DNA of 64,000 nt from Halomonas sp. MCCC 1A13316 (lineage in GTDB: Bacteria; Pseudomonadota; Gammaproteobacteria; Pseudomonadales; Halomonadaceae), in the NCBI RefSeq assembly GCF_014931605.1, contig NZ_CP053382.1:2728001-2792000 (forward strand), read 5' to 3'. Shown here piece by piece: positions 1 through 11,502 of this stretch. The stretch's first letter is position 1; each line of letters begins with the position of its first letter. Made by a program: the position numbers and the translations under genes. The notes beneath the pieces were generated by a model that worked only from the letters and a program-made list of their open reading frames with translations, was not told the DNA's origin and did no database searches.

Positions 1-138
1 CTTGCGCAGCAGAAAGCGCCCTTCGCTCCATGTCATCATGCCCGCGGCATCTTGGCCGCGATGCTGAAGCACTGTCAGAGCGTCATAGATCGCCTGGTTC
101 ACGGTCTGCTTGGCCAGAAGGCCTACGATACCGCACAT
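1..138 (-). CDS. purF: Amidophosphoribosyltransferase, N-terminal part
   Basis: First committed step of purine synthesis: transfers ammonia from glutamine to PRPP. Only the first 46 codons lie in the window; the gene runs off the left edge. The translation begins [10 protein letters not shown], giving the Cys2 nucleophile of the class II (Ntn) glutaminase after Met removal, and continues with [10 protein letters not shown], the conserved PurF glutaminase motif. The ATG is preceded by AAGGTGG as ribosome binding site. It follows cvpA by 56 bp, the usual cvpA-purF order in gammaproteobacteria. Identity is firm, although the PRTase domain is not visible. Confidence 0.95.
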   Translation of the reverse strand, partial: MCGIVGLLAKQTVNQAIYDALTVLQHRGQDAAGMMTWSEGRFLLRK

Positions 139-194
139 TCCACCTTACCTCGCTTGCAGGGTGCCGACGGTGGTCGGCAAGAAGAAACCATTGT

Positions 195-758
195 TCACAA
201 CGCCTCGGCGCCGGGTTCGTTCCGGTCACGACGCTCGGGCAACGGAATGTTCCGCCACCCTTCCGGCGCCTCGGGAACGCGGCCTTCCCAGGCCTCGAGC
301 TGATTCACGGCCCAGTTGCGCATCTGTTCGAAGGTCGGGCGCAACTCGGCATCCTGCCATGCTTGCAGTTGTGCCAGCGGCGTCAGGCTGATCAGGATGG
401 TCGCCACCACTAGCACCGCCGCTCCTCGTGCAATGCCGAAACAGGCGCCGGCGACACGATTGAAGAAACCCATGCCGACCCACTCCACGGCGGCATGCAC
501 CATGCGTATGATGATGCCACAAAGCAGCACCACCCCCAGGATAACCAGCACGAAGGCCAGCACCAACCGGCCGTCGGGGCTGTCGATCAGCCCCGAGAGT
601 AGATCGGCTACCGGCTCGGCAAGCAGCCGCGCAGCCAACAGTGCGATGATCCAGGCCGCCAGGCCCAGGCCTTCACGTATCAGTCCGCGCATGAAGCCAG
701 CCAGTGTCGAGATGGCCAGTACGGCGAGAAAGCCCCAATCGATCCAGGTCAGCGTCAT
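195..758 (-). CDS. cvpA: CvpA family inner-membrane protein
   Basis: 187-residue inner membrane protein of the CvpA (colicin V production) family. Four hydrophobic segments are visible at about residues 5-22, 28-47, 62-84 and 100-122, followed by a hydrophilic, charged C-terminal tail. Molecular function is not settled; family members contribute to envelope homeostasis and bile or stress tolerance. It starts 4 bp after the SPOR-domain gene and precedes purF, the conserved folC-dedD-cvpA-purF arrangement, so it is very probably cotranscribed with them. Family assignment rests on length, topology and context. Confidence 0.92.
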   Translation of the reverse strand: MTLTWIDWGFLAVLAISTLAGFMRGLIREGLGLAAWIIALLAARLLAEPVADLLSGLIDSPDGRLVLAFVLVILGVVLLCGIIIRMVHAAVEWVGMGFFNRVAGACFGIARGAAVLVVATILISLTPLAQLQAWQDAELRPTFEQMRNWAVNQLEAWEGRVPEAPEGWRNIPLPERRDRNEPGAEAL

Positions 759-762
759 CGAC

Positions 763-1476
763 TTACTCTCTCACTCTGACCAGCAGACCTTGCAGGTTGA
801 CCTGTTCCTTCACAGCGCTCATGGCACGCTCACCGGAGTCCGAGGACTCGAAGGGACCCACATAGACCGTGGTCATGTTGTTGTCGCGCTGCCGGCTGTA
901 GACGGGAAACCCCTTCTCCTGCAGCTGTGACTGGAGGCGTTCGGCATTGCCCGGCTCGCCGAAGCTTCCCACCTGCACGGCCCATTCCCCTTCAGGCGAT
1001 GCGTTCGCCGACGAGCCCTGACGCTCGGGCCCGGAGCTCTGGGCAGGGGATTGGCTGCTCTCCAGGCGCTCGGAAGCGGCCCGGGCCAGGTCGGCAATCG
1101 GATCCTGCCGAGGTGTCTCGGCCGGCGATGAGGCCTGGTTCGCGTCGCTGCCCGCGCCAGCCTGTTGCAGCGCCACGGCCGGCTCCGGCTCGACACGTTC
1201 GGGGTCGCCAGGCTCAGGCTCGACATCAGCCAACGGCGGCTGCGGCTCTACCTGCGCCGGATTCGTCTCGGGCGAACGGATCTGCCCAAGACTCGTCGGC
1301 GGCTGCGGATCGGGTACGTTGCGCCGCTCCACCGGCACCGGTTGCTCGATGGTCAGCATCGGCTGGGGGCGCTCGTCGCGGGGTGCCGGCTCATCGAACA
1401 GCATCGGCACGAAGATCACCGCCAAGGCAATCAGAATGACTGCACCGCTGATTCGTTCGCGCATTCCGTACTTCAT
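763..1476 (-). CDS. dedD: SPOR-domain cell-division protein (DedD-like)
   Basis: Predicted septal-ring protein with a single N-terminal membrane anchor (about residues 9-26 after MKYGMRERISG), a long Pro/Glu/Gln/Ser-rich periplasmic linker, and a C-terminal SPOR domain (last ~80 residues, starting EWAVQVGSFGEPGNAERL) that binds denuded peptidoglycan. The frame is open further upstream to 1596, but this overlaps the end of folC and lacks the anchor at its start. An AGGAGG sits 4 bases before the ATG at 1476, and an adjacent ATG at 1479 is the only close alternative. It lies between folC and cvpA, as dedD does in Escherichia coli and Pseudomonas. Confidence 0.88.
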   Translation of the reverse strand: MKYGMRERISGAVILIALAVIFVPMLFDEPAPRDERPQPMLTIEQPVPVERRNVPDPQPPTSLGQIRSPETNPAQVEPQPPLADVEPEPGDPERVEPEPAVALQQAGAGSDANQASSPAETPRQDPIADLARAASERLESSQSPAQSSGPERQGSSANASPEGEWAVQVGSFGEPGNAERLQSQLQEKGFPVYSRQRDNNMTTVYVGPFESSDSGERAMSAVKEQVNLQGLLVRVRE

Positions 1477-1493
1477 CATCCCTCCTGCCCCGC

Positions 1494-2789
1494 TTATGCC
1501 GCCTGCGCCTGTTTCCATGCCAGTATGGCCGCTACCGTGAAGAAGGAGCCGCATACCAGCACACGATCGTCGGGCGCCAGGCGACCGGACAACCACACCG
1601 CGCCGTCCTCGGGCGTCGGGGCCTGATAAGCCACATGCCCCCCGGCGACCTCGATGCGTCCTGCCAGATCCGCGGCAGCACGTGCCCGGTCACCGGCCAG
1701 GCTCACGGCGACCCAGCCATCCGCGACACCCTCCAGCGCCCCGATGACGCCATCGGCATCCTTGTCGCCCAACATGCCGAGCAGCACCCAGGTACGCCCG
1801 CGGCATGGCTGCTCAGCGAGTCTTCCCGCCAGATAAGCGGCAGCATGTGGGTTGTGGCCTACGTCCAGACACCACTGTCCCAGCCACTGCATGCGGCCGG
1901 GCACCTGCAGCTCGCGCAGGGCCAACCGGCAACTCACTTCGTCGAGCGCCAGACCGGCCGCTTGCAGGGCCTGCAAGGCCGTAGCAGCATTGTCCAGCGG
2001 CAGTCCCGGATCGGGCAAGTCCTCAAGGCTTGAAAAAGCCCCAACGGCATCCTTTCCCCGCCAGTTGAAGCGACCGGCGCCACCAGGGTGCCAGTGAAAA
2101 TCTTGCCCCAGCACCCTAGCCGGTGCACCGCATTCCTCGGCGCACTGACGAATACTCTTGGGAAGCGCGTGACTGCCCAGAATGGCAGGACGATCGGCAC
2201 GCATGATACCGGCCTTCTCGCGCCCGATACCCTCGAGGTCGGTGCCGAGAAAGTCGGCATGATCGAGCGCAATGGTAGTAATGACGGCGACATCGGCATC
2301 GATGACGTTGACCGCATCGAGCCTGCCACCCAACCCGACCTCGAGCACGGCGAGATCGGGATGGCGTTGGGCGATCGCCCACAGAGCCGCTAGGGTGCCG
2401 GCCTCGAAGTAGGTCAGGCTCACGGGCTCATCGGCCAGGCGCGCCGCCTCGACGGCTTCGAAACCGGCGATGAGCGTGGCATCGTCCGCCTCGTTGCCGT
2501 CGAACCGCAGCCTTTCGTTGTAACGCAGTAGATGAGGTGACGTGTAGGCGGCCGTGGCGAGACCATGTGCTCGCGCCAGCGCCTCGATCATGGCTACCGT
2601 CGAGCCCTTGCCGTTGGTACCTGCCACGGTGATGACGTACGGTGCCAGGCAACGTTCCAGCAGCCCCATGCGGCGAGCGACTTCGGCCACCCGCTCGAGG
2701 CCGAGGTCAACGCCCATCGGGTGGACCTGTTCCAGGTAGCCGAGCCAGGCGTCAAGCGTGCGAGATGGCGTCGAAGGTTTCACGAGCAA
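1494..2789 (-). CDS. folC: Bifunctional dihydrofolate synthase/folylpolyglutamate synthase
   Basis: Mur-ligase-fold enzyme that adds glutamate to dihydropteroate and then to folates. The ATP-binding loop VAGTNGKGST is at residues 55-64, followed by the folate-contacting TSPHL motif and the LEVGLGGRLDAVN segment characteristic of FolC. The length (431 aa) is normal. The first possible start is TTG at 2789, directly abutting the accD stop and without a visible Shine-Dalgarno; GTG at 2783 is the alternative. Either way translation probably depends on coupling with accD. The SPOR gene follows after 17 bp. Confidence 0.95.
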   Translation of the reverse strand: MLVKPSTPSRTLDAWLGYLEQVHPMGVDLGLERVAEVARRMGLLERCLAPYVITVAGTNGKGSTVAMIEALARAHGLATAAYTSPHLLRYNERLRFDGNEADDATLIAGFEAVEAARLADEPVSLTYFEAGTLAALWAIAQRHPDLAVLEVGLGGRLDAVNVIDADVAVITTIALDHADFLGTDLEGIGREKAGIMRADRPAILGSHALPKSIRQCAEECGAPARVLGQDFHWHPGGAGRFNWRGKDAVGAFSSLEDLPDPGLPLDNAATALQALQAAGLALDEVSCRLALRELQVPGRMQWLGQWCLDVGHNPHAAAYLAGRLAEQPCRGRTWVLLGMLGDKDADGVIGALEGVADGWVAVSLAGDRARAAADLAGRIEVAGGHVAYQAPTPEDGAVWLSGRLAPDDRVLVCGSFFTVAAILAWKQAQAA

Positions 2790-3815
<1,026 letters not shown>

Positions 3816-3890
3816 GTCAGAAAGGCTTCCGTATGCTGTTGCGCCCAGCCGTACCAGGCGTCATGAATCGAATCTTGGGCAAAGGCAAGC

Positions 3891-4706
3891 TCAGCGAGTC
3901 GGCAGCGCATCCAGGGCCTGGCGCATCTCACTGAGCACCGCCTTGAGCTCACCGGCGATCGCTTCGGGCCGCTCGGCGTTAGCGGCGATGCGGCTGACCA
4001 AGGCGCTGCCGACGATGACGCCGTCGGCTACCTTGCCGACCTCTGCCGCCGAGGCGCCGTCACGAATGCCGAAACCGACACACAGCGGCAGATCGGTCAG
4101 CTCGCGCAGGGGCGCCAGATGACTTGCCACGTCGTCGGCGTTGAGCGTTGCGGCCCCGGTTACGCCCTTGAGCGCGACATAGTAGAGGTAGCCCTCGCCA
4201 TGGGCGCATATTGTAGCGGCCCGTTCCCTTGAAGTGGTAGGGGCCACGAGAAAGATCGAGGCAAGACCTCGCGCTTTGAGAATGGGGCCGAACTCATCGG
4301 CCTCCTCGGGCGGCATGTCGACGGTCAATACGCCATCGATGCCGGCATTTGCGGCCTGATCGGCAAAGGCCTCGAGACCGATACGCTCGACGGGGTTGAG
4401 GTAGCCCATCAGTACGACCGGCGTGTCGCGATCGGCCTGGCGAAATTCCCGCACCATCTCGAACAGATGACTCAGGCGCACGCTGTGCCTCAGCGCCCGC
4501 TCGCAAGCCTTCTGGATCACCGGGCCATCGGCCATCGGGTCGGAGAACGGCACGCCCAGCTCGAGCACGTCGGCACCCGCCTCTACCAGGGCATGCATGA
4601 ATCCCACGGTATATTGCGGTGCCGGGTCGCCAGCGGTGATGTAGGGAATCAACGCGCGGCGGCCCTGACCCTTGAGTTCGGCGAAGCGTTTATCGATTCG
4701 GTTCAT
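3891..4706 (-). CDS. trpA: Tryptophan synthase alpha chain
   Basis: Alpha subunit of tryptophan synthase; cleaves indole-3-glycerol phosphate to indole and glyceraldehyde 3-phosphate and channels indole to TrpB. The catalytic Glu lies in [18 protein letters not shown], with the catalytic Asp in [12 protein letters not shown] place the start at ATG 4706 (MNRIDKRF), 2 bp after the trpB stop, with GGAG at suitable distance; the frame is open to a TTG at 4712 but that is less likely. The protein is 271 aa, normal length. A 75-bp gap separates it from accD. Confidence 0.97.
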   Translation of the reverse strand: MNRIDKRFAELKGQGRRALIPYITAGDPAPQYTVGFMHALVEAGADVLELGVPFSDPMADGPVIQKACERALRHSVRLSHLFEMVREFRQADRDTPVVLMGYLNPVERIGLEAFADQAANAGIDGVLTVDMPPEEADEFGPILKARGLASIFLVAPTTSRERAATICAHGEGYLYYVALKGVTGAATLNADDVASHLAPLRELTDLPLCVGFGIRDGASAAEVGKVADGVIVGSALVSRIAANAERPEAIAGELKAVLSEMRQALDALPTR

Positions 4707-4708
4707 CG

Positions 4709-5923
4709 TCAAAACTCCAGGCCGTCGATCTTGGCGACCGTCATGATGTCCTTGTCGCCGCGGCCGGAGAGGTTGACCACGATGTTCTGATCGGGCCGCA
4801 AGGTCGGCGCCAGCACCTTGGCATGGGCCAACGCATGGGCCGATTCCAGCGCCGGCATGATGCCTTCCACCCGGGTCAGCTCGCGGAACGCTTCGAGCAC
4901 CGCGTCGTCATTAGCCGTCACGTACTGTACCCGCCCGACGTCCTTCCACAGTGCGTGTTCGGGGCCCACGCCCGGATAGTCGAGGCCCGCCGAGATCGAA
5001 TGGGTATCCGATACCTGGCCGCCCTCGTCGGACATCAGGTAGGTGCGGTTGCCGTGCAGCACACCGCGCGGCGCGTTCGACGTCAGCGGCGCAGCATGAC
5101 GCCCGGTATCGACCCCGTCACCGCCGGCCTCGACGCCGAACATGGCGACCTCGTCATCCTCGACGAAGGGGTAGAACAGGCCCATGGCGTTGGAACCGCC
5201 GCCGACGCAAGCAACCAGCGCGTCGGGCAGCTTGCCGAACTCCTCCAGCGACTGCCGGCGCACCTCACGCCCGACCACGGCGTTGAAGTCGCGCACCATC
5301 ATGGGATACGGGTGCGGCCCGGCCACGGTACCGATGATGTAGAAGGTATCGTCGACGTTGGTGACCCAGTCGCGCAGCGCCTCGTTCATGGCGTCCTTGA
5401 GGGTACGGGTACCGGACTCCACCGGTATCACGTTGGCCCCGAGCAGGCGCATGCGGTAGACGTTGAGCTTCTGGCGCTGGACGTCTTCGGCCCCCATGTA
5501 GACCTCACACTCGAGGCCCAGGCGTGCCGCCACGGTGGCGGTGGCCACCCCGTGCTGACCGGCGCCGGTCTCGGCGATTACCCGCGGCTTGCCGCTCATC
5601 TTGGCCAGTAGCGCCTGGCCGATGGTGTTGTTCACCTTGTGCGCGCCGGTGTGATTGAGGTCTTCGCGCTTGAGCCAGACCTGAGCACCGCCGAGCTGCT
5701 TCGACCATCGCTCGGCATGATAGAGCGGTGACGGACGGCCCACGTAATGGGCCAGGTCGTAGTCGAATTCGGCCTGGAAATCCGGATCGTCGCGAAGACG
5801 CAGATAGGTCTTCTCGAGATCGTCCAGGGCGAAGCTCAGGGTCTCCGAGACGAACCGTCCGCCATAGGGGCCGAAGTGGCCACGTGCGTCCGGCAGTCGG
5901 GTCAGGTCACTGAACTTGCTCAC
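4709..5923 (-). CDS. trpB: Tryptophan synthase beta chain
   Basis: PLP enzyme condensing indole with serine to give tryptophan. The PLP lysine lies in HTGAHKVNN, and the phosphate-binding GGGSNA motif and [12 protein letters not shown] segment are intact. The frame opens at GTG 5932, but GTG 5923 has GAGGTG six bases upstream and is preferred, giving 404 aa. The stop is separated from the trpA ATG by 2 bp, implying translational coupling, which fits the equimolar alpha2-beta2 complex. trpF is 61 bp upstream. Confidence 0.97.
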   Translation of the reverse strand: MSKFSDLTRLPDARGHFGPYGGRFVSETLSFALDDLEKTYLRLRDDPDFQAEFDYDLAHYVGRPSPLYHAERWSKQLGGAQVWLKREDLNHTGAHKVNNTIGQALLAKMSGKPRVIAETGAGQHGVATATVAARLGLECEVYMGAEDVQRQKLNVYRMRLLGANVIPVESGTRTLKDAMNEALRDWVTNVDDTFYIIGTVAGPHPYPMMVRDFNAVVGREVRRQSLEEFGKLPDALVACVGGGSNAMGLFYPFVEDDEVAMFGVEAGGDGVDTGRHAAPLTSNAPRGVLHGNRTYLMSDEGGQVSDTHSISAGLDYPGVGPEHALWKDVGRVQYVTANDDAVLEAFRELTRVEGIMPALESAHALAHAKVLAPTLRPDQNIVVNLSGRGDKDIMTVAKIDGLEF

Positions 5924-5984
5924 TAAAGACACCTCATAGGGTCGCCATAAGGGACAGGGATGGAATCTAGCTTGGGCGAAACGA

Positions 5985-6632
5985 TTATCCCAGGCGCTTG
6001 CGGTCGGCCTGAGTCACCGCCGTGGCGAAAGCCGACAGCAGGCGGGAATCCTTGCAGCCGGGTTCGGCTTCCACGCCGCCGGAGACGTCCACTGCGAAGG
6101 GGTGCACGCGCTCGATGGCGTCGGCCACGTTGCCCAGGCTCAGCCCACCCGCGAGAATAACAGGTTTTGTCAGGCTTGCGGGGATTCGCGACCAGTCGAA
6201 GGTCTCCCCGGTGCCGCCCGGCACGCCCGGGCGATAAGCGTCCAGCAGCAGCGCCTGGGCGCCGGCATAGGCCTCGGCCGCGCCGTGCAGATCAATGCCG
6301 TCGCGCATGCGCAGCGCCCTGATCCAGGGTCGCTCGAAACCGGCACAGTAGGCGGGGCTCTCTTCGCCATGGAACTGCAGCAGGTCGAGATGGCGGCTGG
6401 CGCGAATGACGAACTCGGGCGAGGCATCGACGAACAACCCCACCCGGGTGACGAAGGCCGGCACGCAGGCCGCCAGCGCTGCGAGGCGCTCTTCATCGAC
6501 ATGCCGGCGACTGCCGGGCCAGAGCACGAAGCCGAGCGCATCGGCTCCCGCCGCCACGGCGTCGGTCACGTCCTGCTCGCGTGTCAGACCGCAGAACTTG
6601 ATGCGCGTGCGCACGGGCTGTATCAGCCTCAT
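5985..6632 (-). CDS. trpF: Phosphoribosylanthranilate isomerase
   Basis: Amadori-type isomerisation of N-(5-phosphoribosyl)anthranilate in tryptophan synthesis; a TIM-barrel enzyme here encoded as a separate 215-aa protein rather than fused to TrpC. The catalytic Cys is in [12 protein letters not shown], and the phosphate-binding end shows [11 protein letters not shown] and VDVSGGVE. It overlaps the truA stop by 4 bases (ATGA), so it is probably translated by coupling. Same gene order (fimV-truA-trpF) is known in Pseudomonas. Confidence 0.96.
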   Translation of the reverse strand: MRLIQPVRTRIKFCGLTREQDVTDAVAAGADALGFVLWPGSRRHVDEERLAALAACVPAFVTRVGLFVDASPEFVIRASRHLDLLQFHGEESPAYCAGFERPWIRALRMRDGIDLHGAAEAYAGAQALLLDAYRPGVPGGTGETFDWSRIPASLTKPVILAGGLSLGNVADAIERVHPFAVDVSGGVEAEPGCKDSRLLSAFATAVTQADRKRLG

Positions 6633-7573
6633 GAATCACCCTCCTTCACCCTGCAATCGTCCCTCTTCGTTCCGGCCACTGGCCGGCCTCGGCGAAATTC
6701 GACCATGGGACACGCCGGCAGTTCGCGCTCGCCGCTCCATTCTCCCAGAAATGCCAGCAGGTTCGGGCCGAGCGGCTCCTGCGGCAACCCCCAGACCTCG
6801 TCGTAGAGCGAATCGACGAAGTGCAGCCCACACGCCGGCGCAGTCACGGCGGAGAGCGTGCGATCCTTGAGCGTCAACAGTTCAGCCAGGTAGCCGTCGT
6901 CCTGCTCGCCACGCCCCACGCTGACCAGCGCCCCGACGATGTTCCGGATCATGTGGTGCAAGAAGGCATTTCCCTGCACGTCGACGACGACAAGCGGTCC
7001 ATGCCGACGAACCTCGATGAAGTGAAGATGGCGCCAAGGCGTCTTCGACTGGCAGCCAGCAGCACGAAAGCTGGAGAAGTCATGCTCGCCCACCAGTGCC
7101 TGAGCCGCACGGTGCATGGTATCGGCATCGAGCGGGTCGCGGCACCATGTCACGTTGTGACGCTCCAGCACCGGCCGGCTCATCTGGTTGAGAATGATAT
7201 AGCGATAGCGTCGCGCCAGCGCCTTGAAGCGAGCGTGAAAGTCGTCGGGCACCTCGCGCACCCAATGCACCGCGACATCGCGAGCAAGGTTGGCGTTGAC
7301 ACCGAACACCCAGGCCTTCTGCGAGCGCGAGGCGGGTGCATCGAAATGCACGACCTGACGCGTGGCGTGCACGCCCGAATCGGTCCGACCGCTGGCATGC
7401 ACCGTCACCGATTGGCCTGCCACCCTGGAGAGCGCCCGCTCCAGCTCGGCCTGAACCGAGGGGGCATGCTTGAGTCGCTGCCAGCCACAGTAGGCGCTAC
7501 CGTCATATTCCACCCCCATGGCCAGACGGCCATGCAGGGGGTGACGTTCATCGAGATGTCGAAACAGGGTCAT
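6629..7573 (-). CDS. truA: tRNA pseudouridine(38-40) synthase
   Basis: Converts uridines 38-40 of the anticodon stem to pseudouridine. The catalytic Asp is D65 in SGRTDSGVHA; other TruA hallmarks are GVEYDGSAYCGWQ near the N-terminus and FLHHMIRNIVG in the second half. The C-terminal ~50 residues are an extension beyond the conserved core. The gene begins 7 bp after fimV and its stop overlaps trpF, placing it in the fimV-truA-trpF transcription unit. Confidence 0.96.
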   Translation of the reverse strand: MTLFRHLDERHPLHGRLAMGVEYDGSAYCGWQRLKHAPSVQAELERALSRVAGQSVTVHASGRTDSGVHATRQVVHFDAPASRSQKAWVFGVNANLARDVAVHWVREVPDDFHARFKALARRYRYIILNQMSRPVLERHNVTWCRDPLDADTMHRAAQALVGEHDFSSFRAAGCQSKTPWRHLHFIEVRRHGPLVVVDVQGNAFLHHMIRNIVGALVSVGRGEQDDGYLAELLTLKDRTLSAVTAPACGLHFVDSLYDEVWGLPQEPLGPNLLAFLGEWSGERELPACPMVEFRRGRPVAGTKRDDCRVKEGDS

Positions 7574-7580
7574 GCCGCCT

Positions 7581-10178
7581 TCAGAGCCGATAGTGAGTGA
7601 ACAGGTGCTGGGCCTCGTCGCGTACTTGCGGATCGCCGCCGTGCCTCAACAACCGCTGCAGCAGCGGGCGAGCCCGCTCCATGTCGCCGTTCTTCAGCAA
7701 GAGGCGCGCTTGTTCCAGGTCGTCACGCTTGGCGTCATCGCCCATGGCAATGCCATTATCGCGATCCAGCGGCGGGAAGGCCACCTCCTCCACCTCCCAC
7801 TCGGGCTCCTCCGCCTTATCGCTTGAACGAGCGCTCGAGCGTTCCGTCTGCTCGCCCTCCTGGGGAGCATCAGAGACATCGCTCATCACGGGGAACTCGA
7901 CGCTGGGCTGCATGGGTGTCTCTTCACGTGTCGGCGGCTCCGGGTCCAAGGTAGGAGGCTGGTAATCGATCGTTCGCCACTCCGTCGTCTCGCTACGTTC
8001 GGCGAGCGGTGTCTGTCGCGAAACATCGGTTGGCGGCTTCTCGTCGCCAAGTTCATCCGGGGTTTCGTCCGTCGTCTCATCCCGTGGCGGCGGCTCCTGG
8101 GGCGCCACCTCGTCCGGCGGCGTGTCTTCGCGACCGACAGTATCAAGGCGGGGGAAGTCGACCTGCTGCGGCTCGACCGGAACCGAAGGCGCCCCCTGCT
8201 CCGCAGCGTGTTCCTTCGGTTCAACGATCTTCTGCCCCGCTGGTTGGGCGTCATCGCGTGGCGCTTCATTACTGCTCGCCTGGGCGCCATTGCTGGGCGG
8301 CGTGGGCTGATGCTTGGCCAGTAGCCTCCCGGCTTCAGCCACCAGCGCGGAGTCGCCAGTCTCGGCCAGCAACTGCGCCTCGCGCTCTGCCGCCTGCCGG
8401 TTGCCCTGTTCCACGTGTACGTTGAGCAGCTTGAGTCGCAGGTCATGTCGCTCGGAATCACGGTCCAGGCCCGCCTCCAACAGCTCCCTGGCCTGGTCGT
8501 AGCGGCCGTACGCCATGAAAATATCTGCTTCACTGATCGCTTCGGCCTGCGGCATGGTGCTGCGCGGCACCTCCTCCAGGTGAGGACCGGGTTCATCGAC
8601 AGTCATGCCTGAAGCGATGGGCGGGGGTGGACTGGTGGGAGCGCCGGGCGGCATCGTCACGTCACCGGGAGGCGGCATGCCGTGGATCATGTTGGGCATG
8701 GCATTGCTTCCCGTCGCCGGGGCAGCTTCTCGGCGCTGACGGCGGCGAACCCACAGCCAGAGACCCAGTAAGGCAGCCAGTCCCGCACCGCCAAGGATGA
8801 GGTTGCGATCGAAGGCCGTCGGATACATGCCTCCCCACCAAGGTGCATCGACCTGGGTGTCGGGCTCGCTCTGCACCACCACGCTGCCGGATCCGATGCC
8901 TTCGCTGCCCGCACCGCTGGACAGCAGGGCAGTCAGTTGCTCGCGCATGGCCTCGACGTCGTCACGCAAGCCACCAAGTTCCTGCTGTAGAGCGTCGCGT
9001 TCGGCCTGCACTTCTTCGAGCGCGGCGCGGCTCTCTTGCCAGCGCCGCTCGAACAGTACGAAGCGCGGGTCGCTCCCCTCCATGGCCAATTCCCCGACAC
9101 CCAGCGTAGCCAGCACCTCGGCATCGAGAACGCCTTCGTCACTCGATGCCGACCGGTCGTTATCCTCGGCAATGCCCATTGCGGTCTCGGCGGCAAGTTC
9201 ATCGTCGCTGAGCAGCGTGAGCCGAGGCGACGCATCGGCTTCAGCGGCTGGCGACATAGCCTCTGCTTCAGCCTGGTCCTCGGCTTGCCCAGCCGGCTCT
9301 GCCACGGCCGGAGAGTGCTGAGCAACCACACTCTCGCCTGCCGCAATCGACGGTTCCAGGGGCACACGGGCGGGCGCGCCGCCACTGCGACTGGCCCAGG
9401 CCTGATTCATGGCCTGAACGATGCGGGATGCCTCGTCCACGGAGCGTGCGGCGATGGCATCGCGCGACGGCACATCAAGGGAGTGTCCTGCGCGCATGGC
9501 ATTGATGTTGCCCGAGGGAAAGACGTCGGGGTTGGCTTCGACCAGCGCCACCATCATCTGATCCATGCTGATGCTGTTGTCGGGACGCAGGCGCCCGGCA
9601 ACCGACCATAAGGTATCGCCGCTGCCGACCCAAGCGTCATTCTCACCCTGAACCTGGCCGACCATCGGCGCAGCGGCAGCACGAGCTCCCGCCACTTCGG
9701 GGGCGATCGGCCGCTCTTCGGCGGATGGCCTGGACGAAGGTTCAGGCTGATGATTCGAGCCGCTCACCAGTGCGGGCATACTGTCGTAATCGGGTGGATC
9801 GAGCAGTAAAGTGATTTCACGAAGCTGGCGCCCCGAGGGCCAGTCGAAGCGCAGCAGCAGGTCCATCCAAGGTTCACGCACCGCACGCACGCTGGACAGC
9901 GTCACCACCCATTGCCCCTGACGCACTGCGACATCGGTCTTTACACTGGCCGCAAGCGGCGTGCGCACCAGCCCGGCAGAATCGAATTCGCGAGCCTCGG
10001 CCACGCTGACACGTAGCAAGTCGGGATCGAGCCCGGCCGTATCGGTGAGCGGAATGACGGCACGCAACGGTGTATTGAGCGAGGAGCGCACATCGGCCTC
10101 CCCAACCCCCAGTGCCAGCGCCAGCGGGCTTGCCCCCGACAGCGCCAGCAGCATGGCTAATGTCAACTTGCGTCTCAT
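7581..10178 (-). CDS. fimV: FimV-like polar hub / peptidoglycan-binding membrane protein
   Basis: Large 865-aa protein of the FimV/HubP type, which organises cell-pole components and, in Pseudomonas, supports twitching motility. Visible parts: signal peptide (MRRKLTLAMLLALSGASPLALA), the conserved periplasmic start LGVGEADVRSSLNTPLRA, a LysM-like peptidoglycan-binding segment (roughly residues 175-240), a coiled coil (about 405-450), one membrane segment near residue 470, and a long acidic, proline-rich cytoplasmic region ending with TPR-like helices and a conserved C-terminal cap. The frame is open another 53 codons upstream, but ATG 10178 has GGAG at 6 bases and directly starts the signal peptide. 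170 bp downstream of asd. Confidence 0.93.
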   Translation of the reverse strand: MRRKLTLAMLLALSGASPLALALGVGEADVRSSLNTPLRAVIPLTDTAGLDPDLLRVSVAEAREFDSAGLVRTPLAASVKTDVAVRQGQWVVTLSSVRAVREPWMDLLLRFDWPSGRQLREITLLLDPPDYDSMPALVSGSNHQPEPSSRPSAEERPIAPEVAGARAAAAPMVGQVQGENDAWVGSGDTLWSVAGRLRPDNSISMDQMMVALVEANPDVFPSGNINAMRAGHSLDVPSRDAIAARSVDEASRIVQAMNQAWASRSGGAPARVPLEPSIAAGESVVAQHSPAVAEPAGQAEDQAEAEAMSPAAEADASPRLTLLSDDELAAETAMGIAEDNDRSASSDEGVLDAEVLATLGVGELAMEGSDPRFVLFERRWQESRAALEEVQAERDALQQELGGLRDDVEAMREQLTALLSSGAGSEGIGSGSVVVQSEPDTQVDAPWWGGMYPTAFDRNLILGGAGLAALLGLWLWVRRRQRREAAPATGSNAMPNMIHGMPPPGDVTMPPGAPTSPPPPIASGMTVDEPGPHLEEVPRSTMPQAEAISEADIFMAYGRYDQARELLEAGLDRDSERHDLRLKLLNVHVEQGNRQAAEREAQLLAETGDSALVAEAGRLLAKHQPTPPSNGAQASSNEAPRDDAQPAGQKIVEPKEHAAEQGAPSVPVEPQQVDFPRLDTVGREDTPPDEVAPQEPPPRDETTDETPDELGDEKPPTDVSRQTPLAERSETTEWRTIDYQPPTLDPEPPTREETPMQPSVEFPVMSDVSDAPQEGEQTERSSARSSDKAEEPEWEVEEVAFPPLDRDNGIAMGDDAKRDDLEQARLLLKNGDMERARPLLQRLLRHGGDPQVRDEAQHLFTHYRL

Positions 10179-10294
10179 TGAGCTCCCTTGCGTTGCCCGC
10201 TTGCTTAAAAGCGTCCGGTTCTTTTGACGACCGGGATCAAGATCTTGAAGAAATATGTAACACATCCTCGCAGCGCCTGCCGCAGGCCTCACGC

Positions 10295-10327
10295 AAAAAC
10301 GGGGCACCTCCCGCAGGAGATGCCCCG
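10295..10327 (-). terminator. Intrinsic terminator after asd
   Basis: On the minus strand a hairpin with stem CGGGGCA/TGCCCCG (10300-10306 and 10321-10327), extended by an inner 4-bp stem after one mismatch, is followed immediately by TTTTT. It lies 20 bp downstream of the asd stop and ends the leu-asd transcription unit before fimV. Confidence 0.85.
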
Positions 10328-10347
10328 TCATTGGCACTGCGAGACGA

Positions 10348-11460
10348 TCACTGCTCGCGCAGGATCTTCAGCATGCGCTTGAGCGGTTCGGCAGCACCCC
10401 ACAGCAGCTGGTCGCCGGCAGTGAACGCGGAAAGATACTCTCCCCCCATGTTCATCTTGCGCAGGCGGCCCACCGGAACACTCAAGGTGCCGGTGACCAT
10501 CGACGGCGTCAGCCCGGCAATGGTGGCCTCCTTGTCGTTGGGGATCACCTTGACCCATTCGTTGTGCTTGGCGATGCGCTCCTCAATCTCATCTATCGGC
10601 ACATCTTTCTTCAACTTGATGGTGAAGGCCTGACTGTGCGAGCGCATGGCGCCGATGCGAACGCAGATGCCATCGATGGGTACCGGATTGTCCTGGAGCC
10701 CAAGGATCTTGTTGGTCTCGACGCTGCCCTTCCATTCTTCACGGCTCTGGCCGTTATCCAACTTGGTGTCGATCCAGGGCAGCAGGCTGCCGGCCAAAGG
10801 TGCGGTGAAGTTCTCGATCGGGAATTCTTTACCGCGCATGGCCTCGGTGACCTTGCGATCGATATCGAGAATGGCGCTGGCCGGATCGTCCAGCTCGCTC
10901 GCCACGCTATCGCGCAGCGCGCCCATCTGATTGAGCAGCTCGCGCATGTGCTTGGCGCCGGAGCCCGAGGCGGCCTGATAGGTCATGGAGGTCATCCACT
11001 CGATCAGGTCGGCTTCGAACAGCCCACCAAGCCCCATCAGCATCAGGCTGACGGTGCAGTTACCGCCGACGAAGGTCTTGGCGCCACGGGCCAACTGGTC
11101 GTCGATGACACGACGATTGACCGGATCGAGCACGATGGTCGCCTCGTCCTCCATGCGCAGGGTACTGGCGGCATCGATCCAGTAACCCTTCCAGCCACTG
11201 CCGCGCAGGTCGCCATAGACCTGCTTGGTGTAATCGCCGCCCTGGCAGGTGATCACGACATCCAACGCCTTGAGCTCATCGATGTCGGTGGCATCCTTGA
11301 GCGGAGGTACGTCCACGCCGATGTCGGGGCCAGGCTTGCCGACCTGGGAGGTGGTGAAGAAGATCGGCTCGATGCCGTCGAAATCTCCATCCTCCTGCAT
11401 GCGCTGCATGAGCACCGAGCCCACCATGCCGCGCCAACCGACGAAACCGACTTTCAACAT
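10348..11460 (-). CDS. asd: Aspartate-semialdehyde dehydrogenase
   Basis: NADPH-dependent reduction of aspartyl phosphate to the semialdehyde, branch point for lysine/diaminopimelate, threonine and methionine. The nucleotide-binding start is [13 protein letters not shown] and the catalytic Cys135 is in GGNCTVSLM. The length of 370 aa is typical for the enteric/Pseudomonas type. Start chosen at ATG 11460 with AGGAGG 7 bases upstream, rather than an in-frame start ten codons earlier. Lies 105 bp after leuB. Confidence 0.97.
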   Translation of the reverse strand: MLKVGFVGWRGMVGSVLMQRMQEDGDFDGIEPIFFTTSQVGKPGPDIGVDVPPLKDATDIDELKALDVVITCQGGDYTKQVYGDLRGSGWKGYWIDAASTLRMEDEATIVLDPVNRRVIDDQLARGAKTFVGGNCTVSLMLMGLGGLFEADLIEWMTSMTYQAASGSGAKHMRELLNQMGALRDSVASELDDPASAILDIDRKVTEAMRGKEFPIENFTAPLAGSLLPWIDTKLDNGQSREEWKGSVETNKILGLQDNPVPIDGICVRIGAMRSHSQAFTIKLKKDVPIDEIEERIAKHNEWVKVIPNDKEATIAGLTPSMVTGTLSVPVGRLRKMNMGGEYLSAFTAGDQLLWGAAEPLKRMLKILREQ

Positions 11461-11502
11461 GTGAAGTCCTCCTGAAAAGAATGAGGCCAATAGTATACAT
11501 GA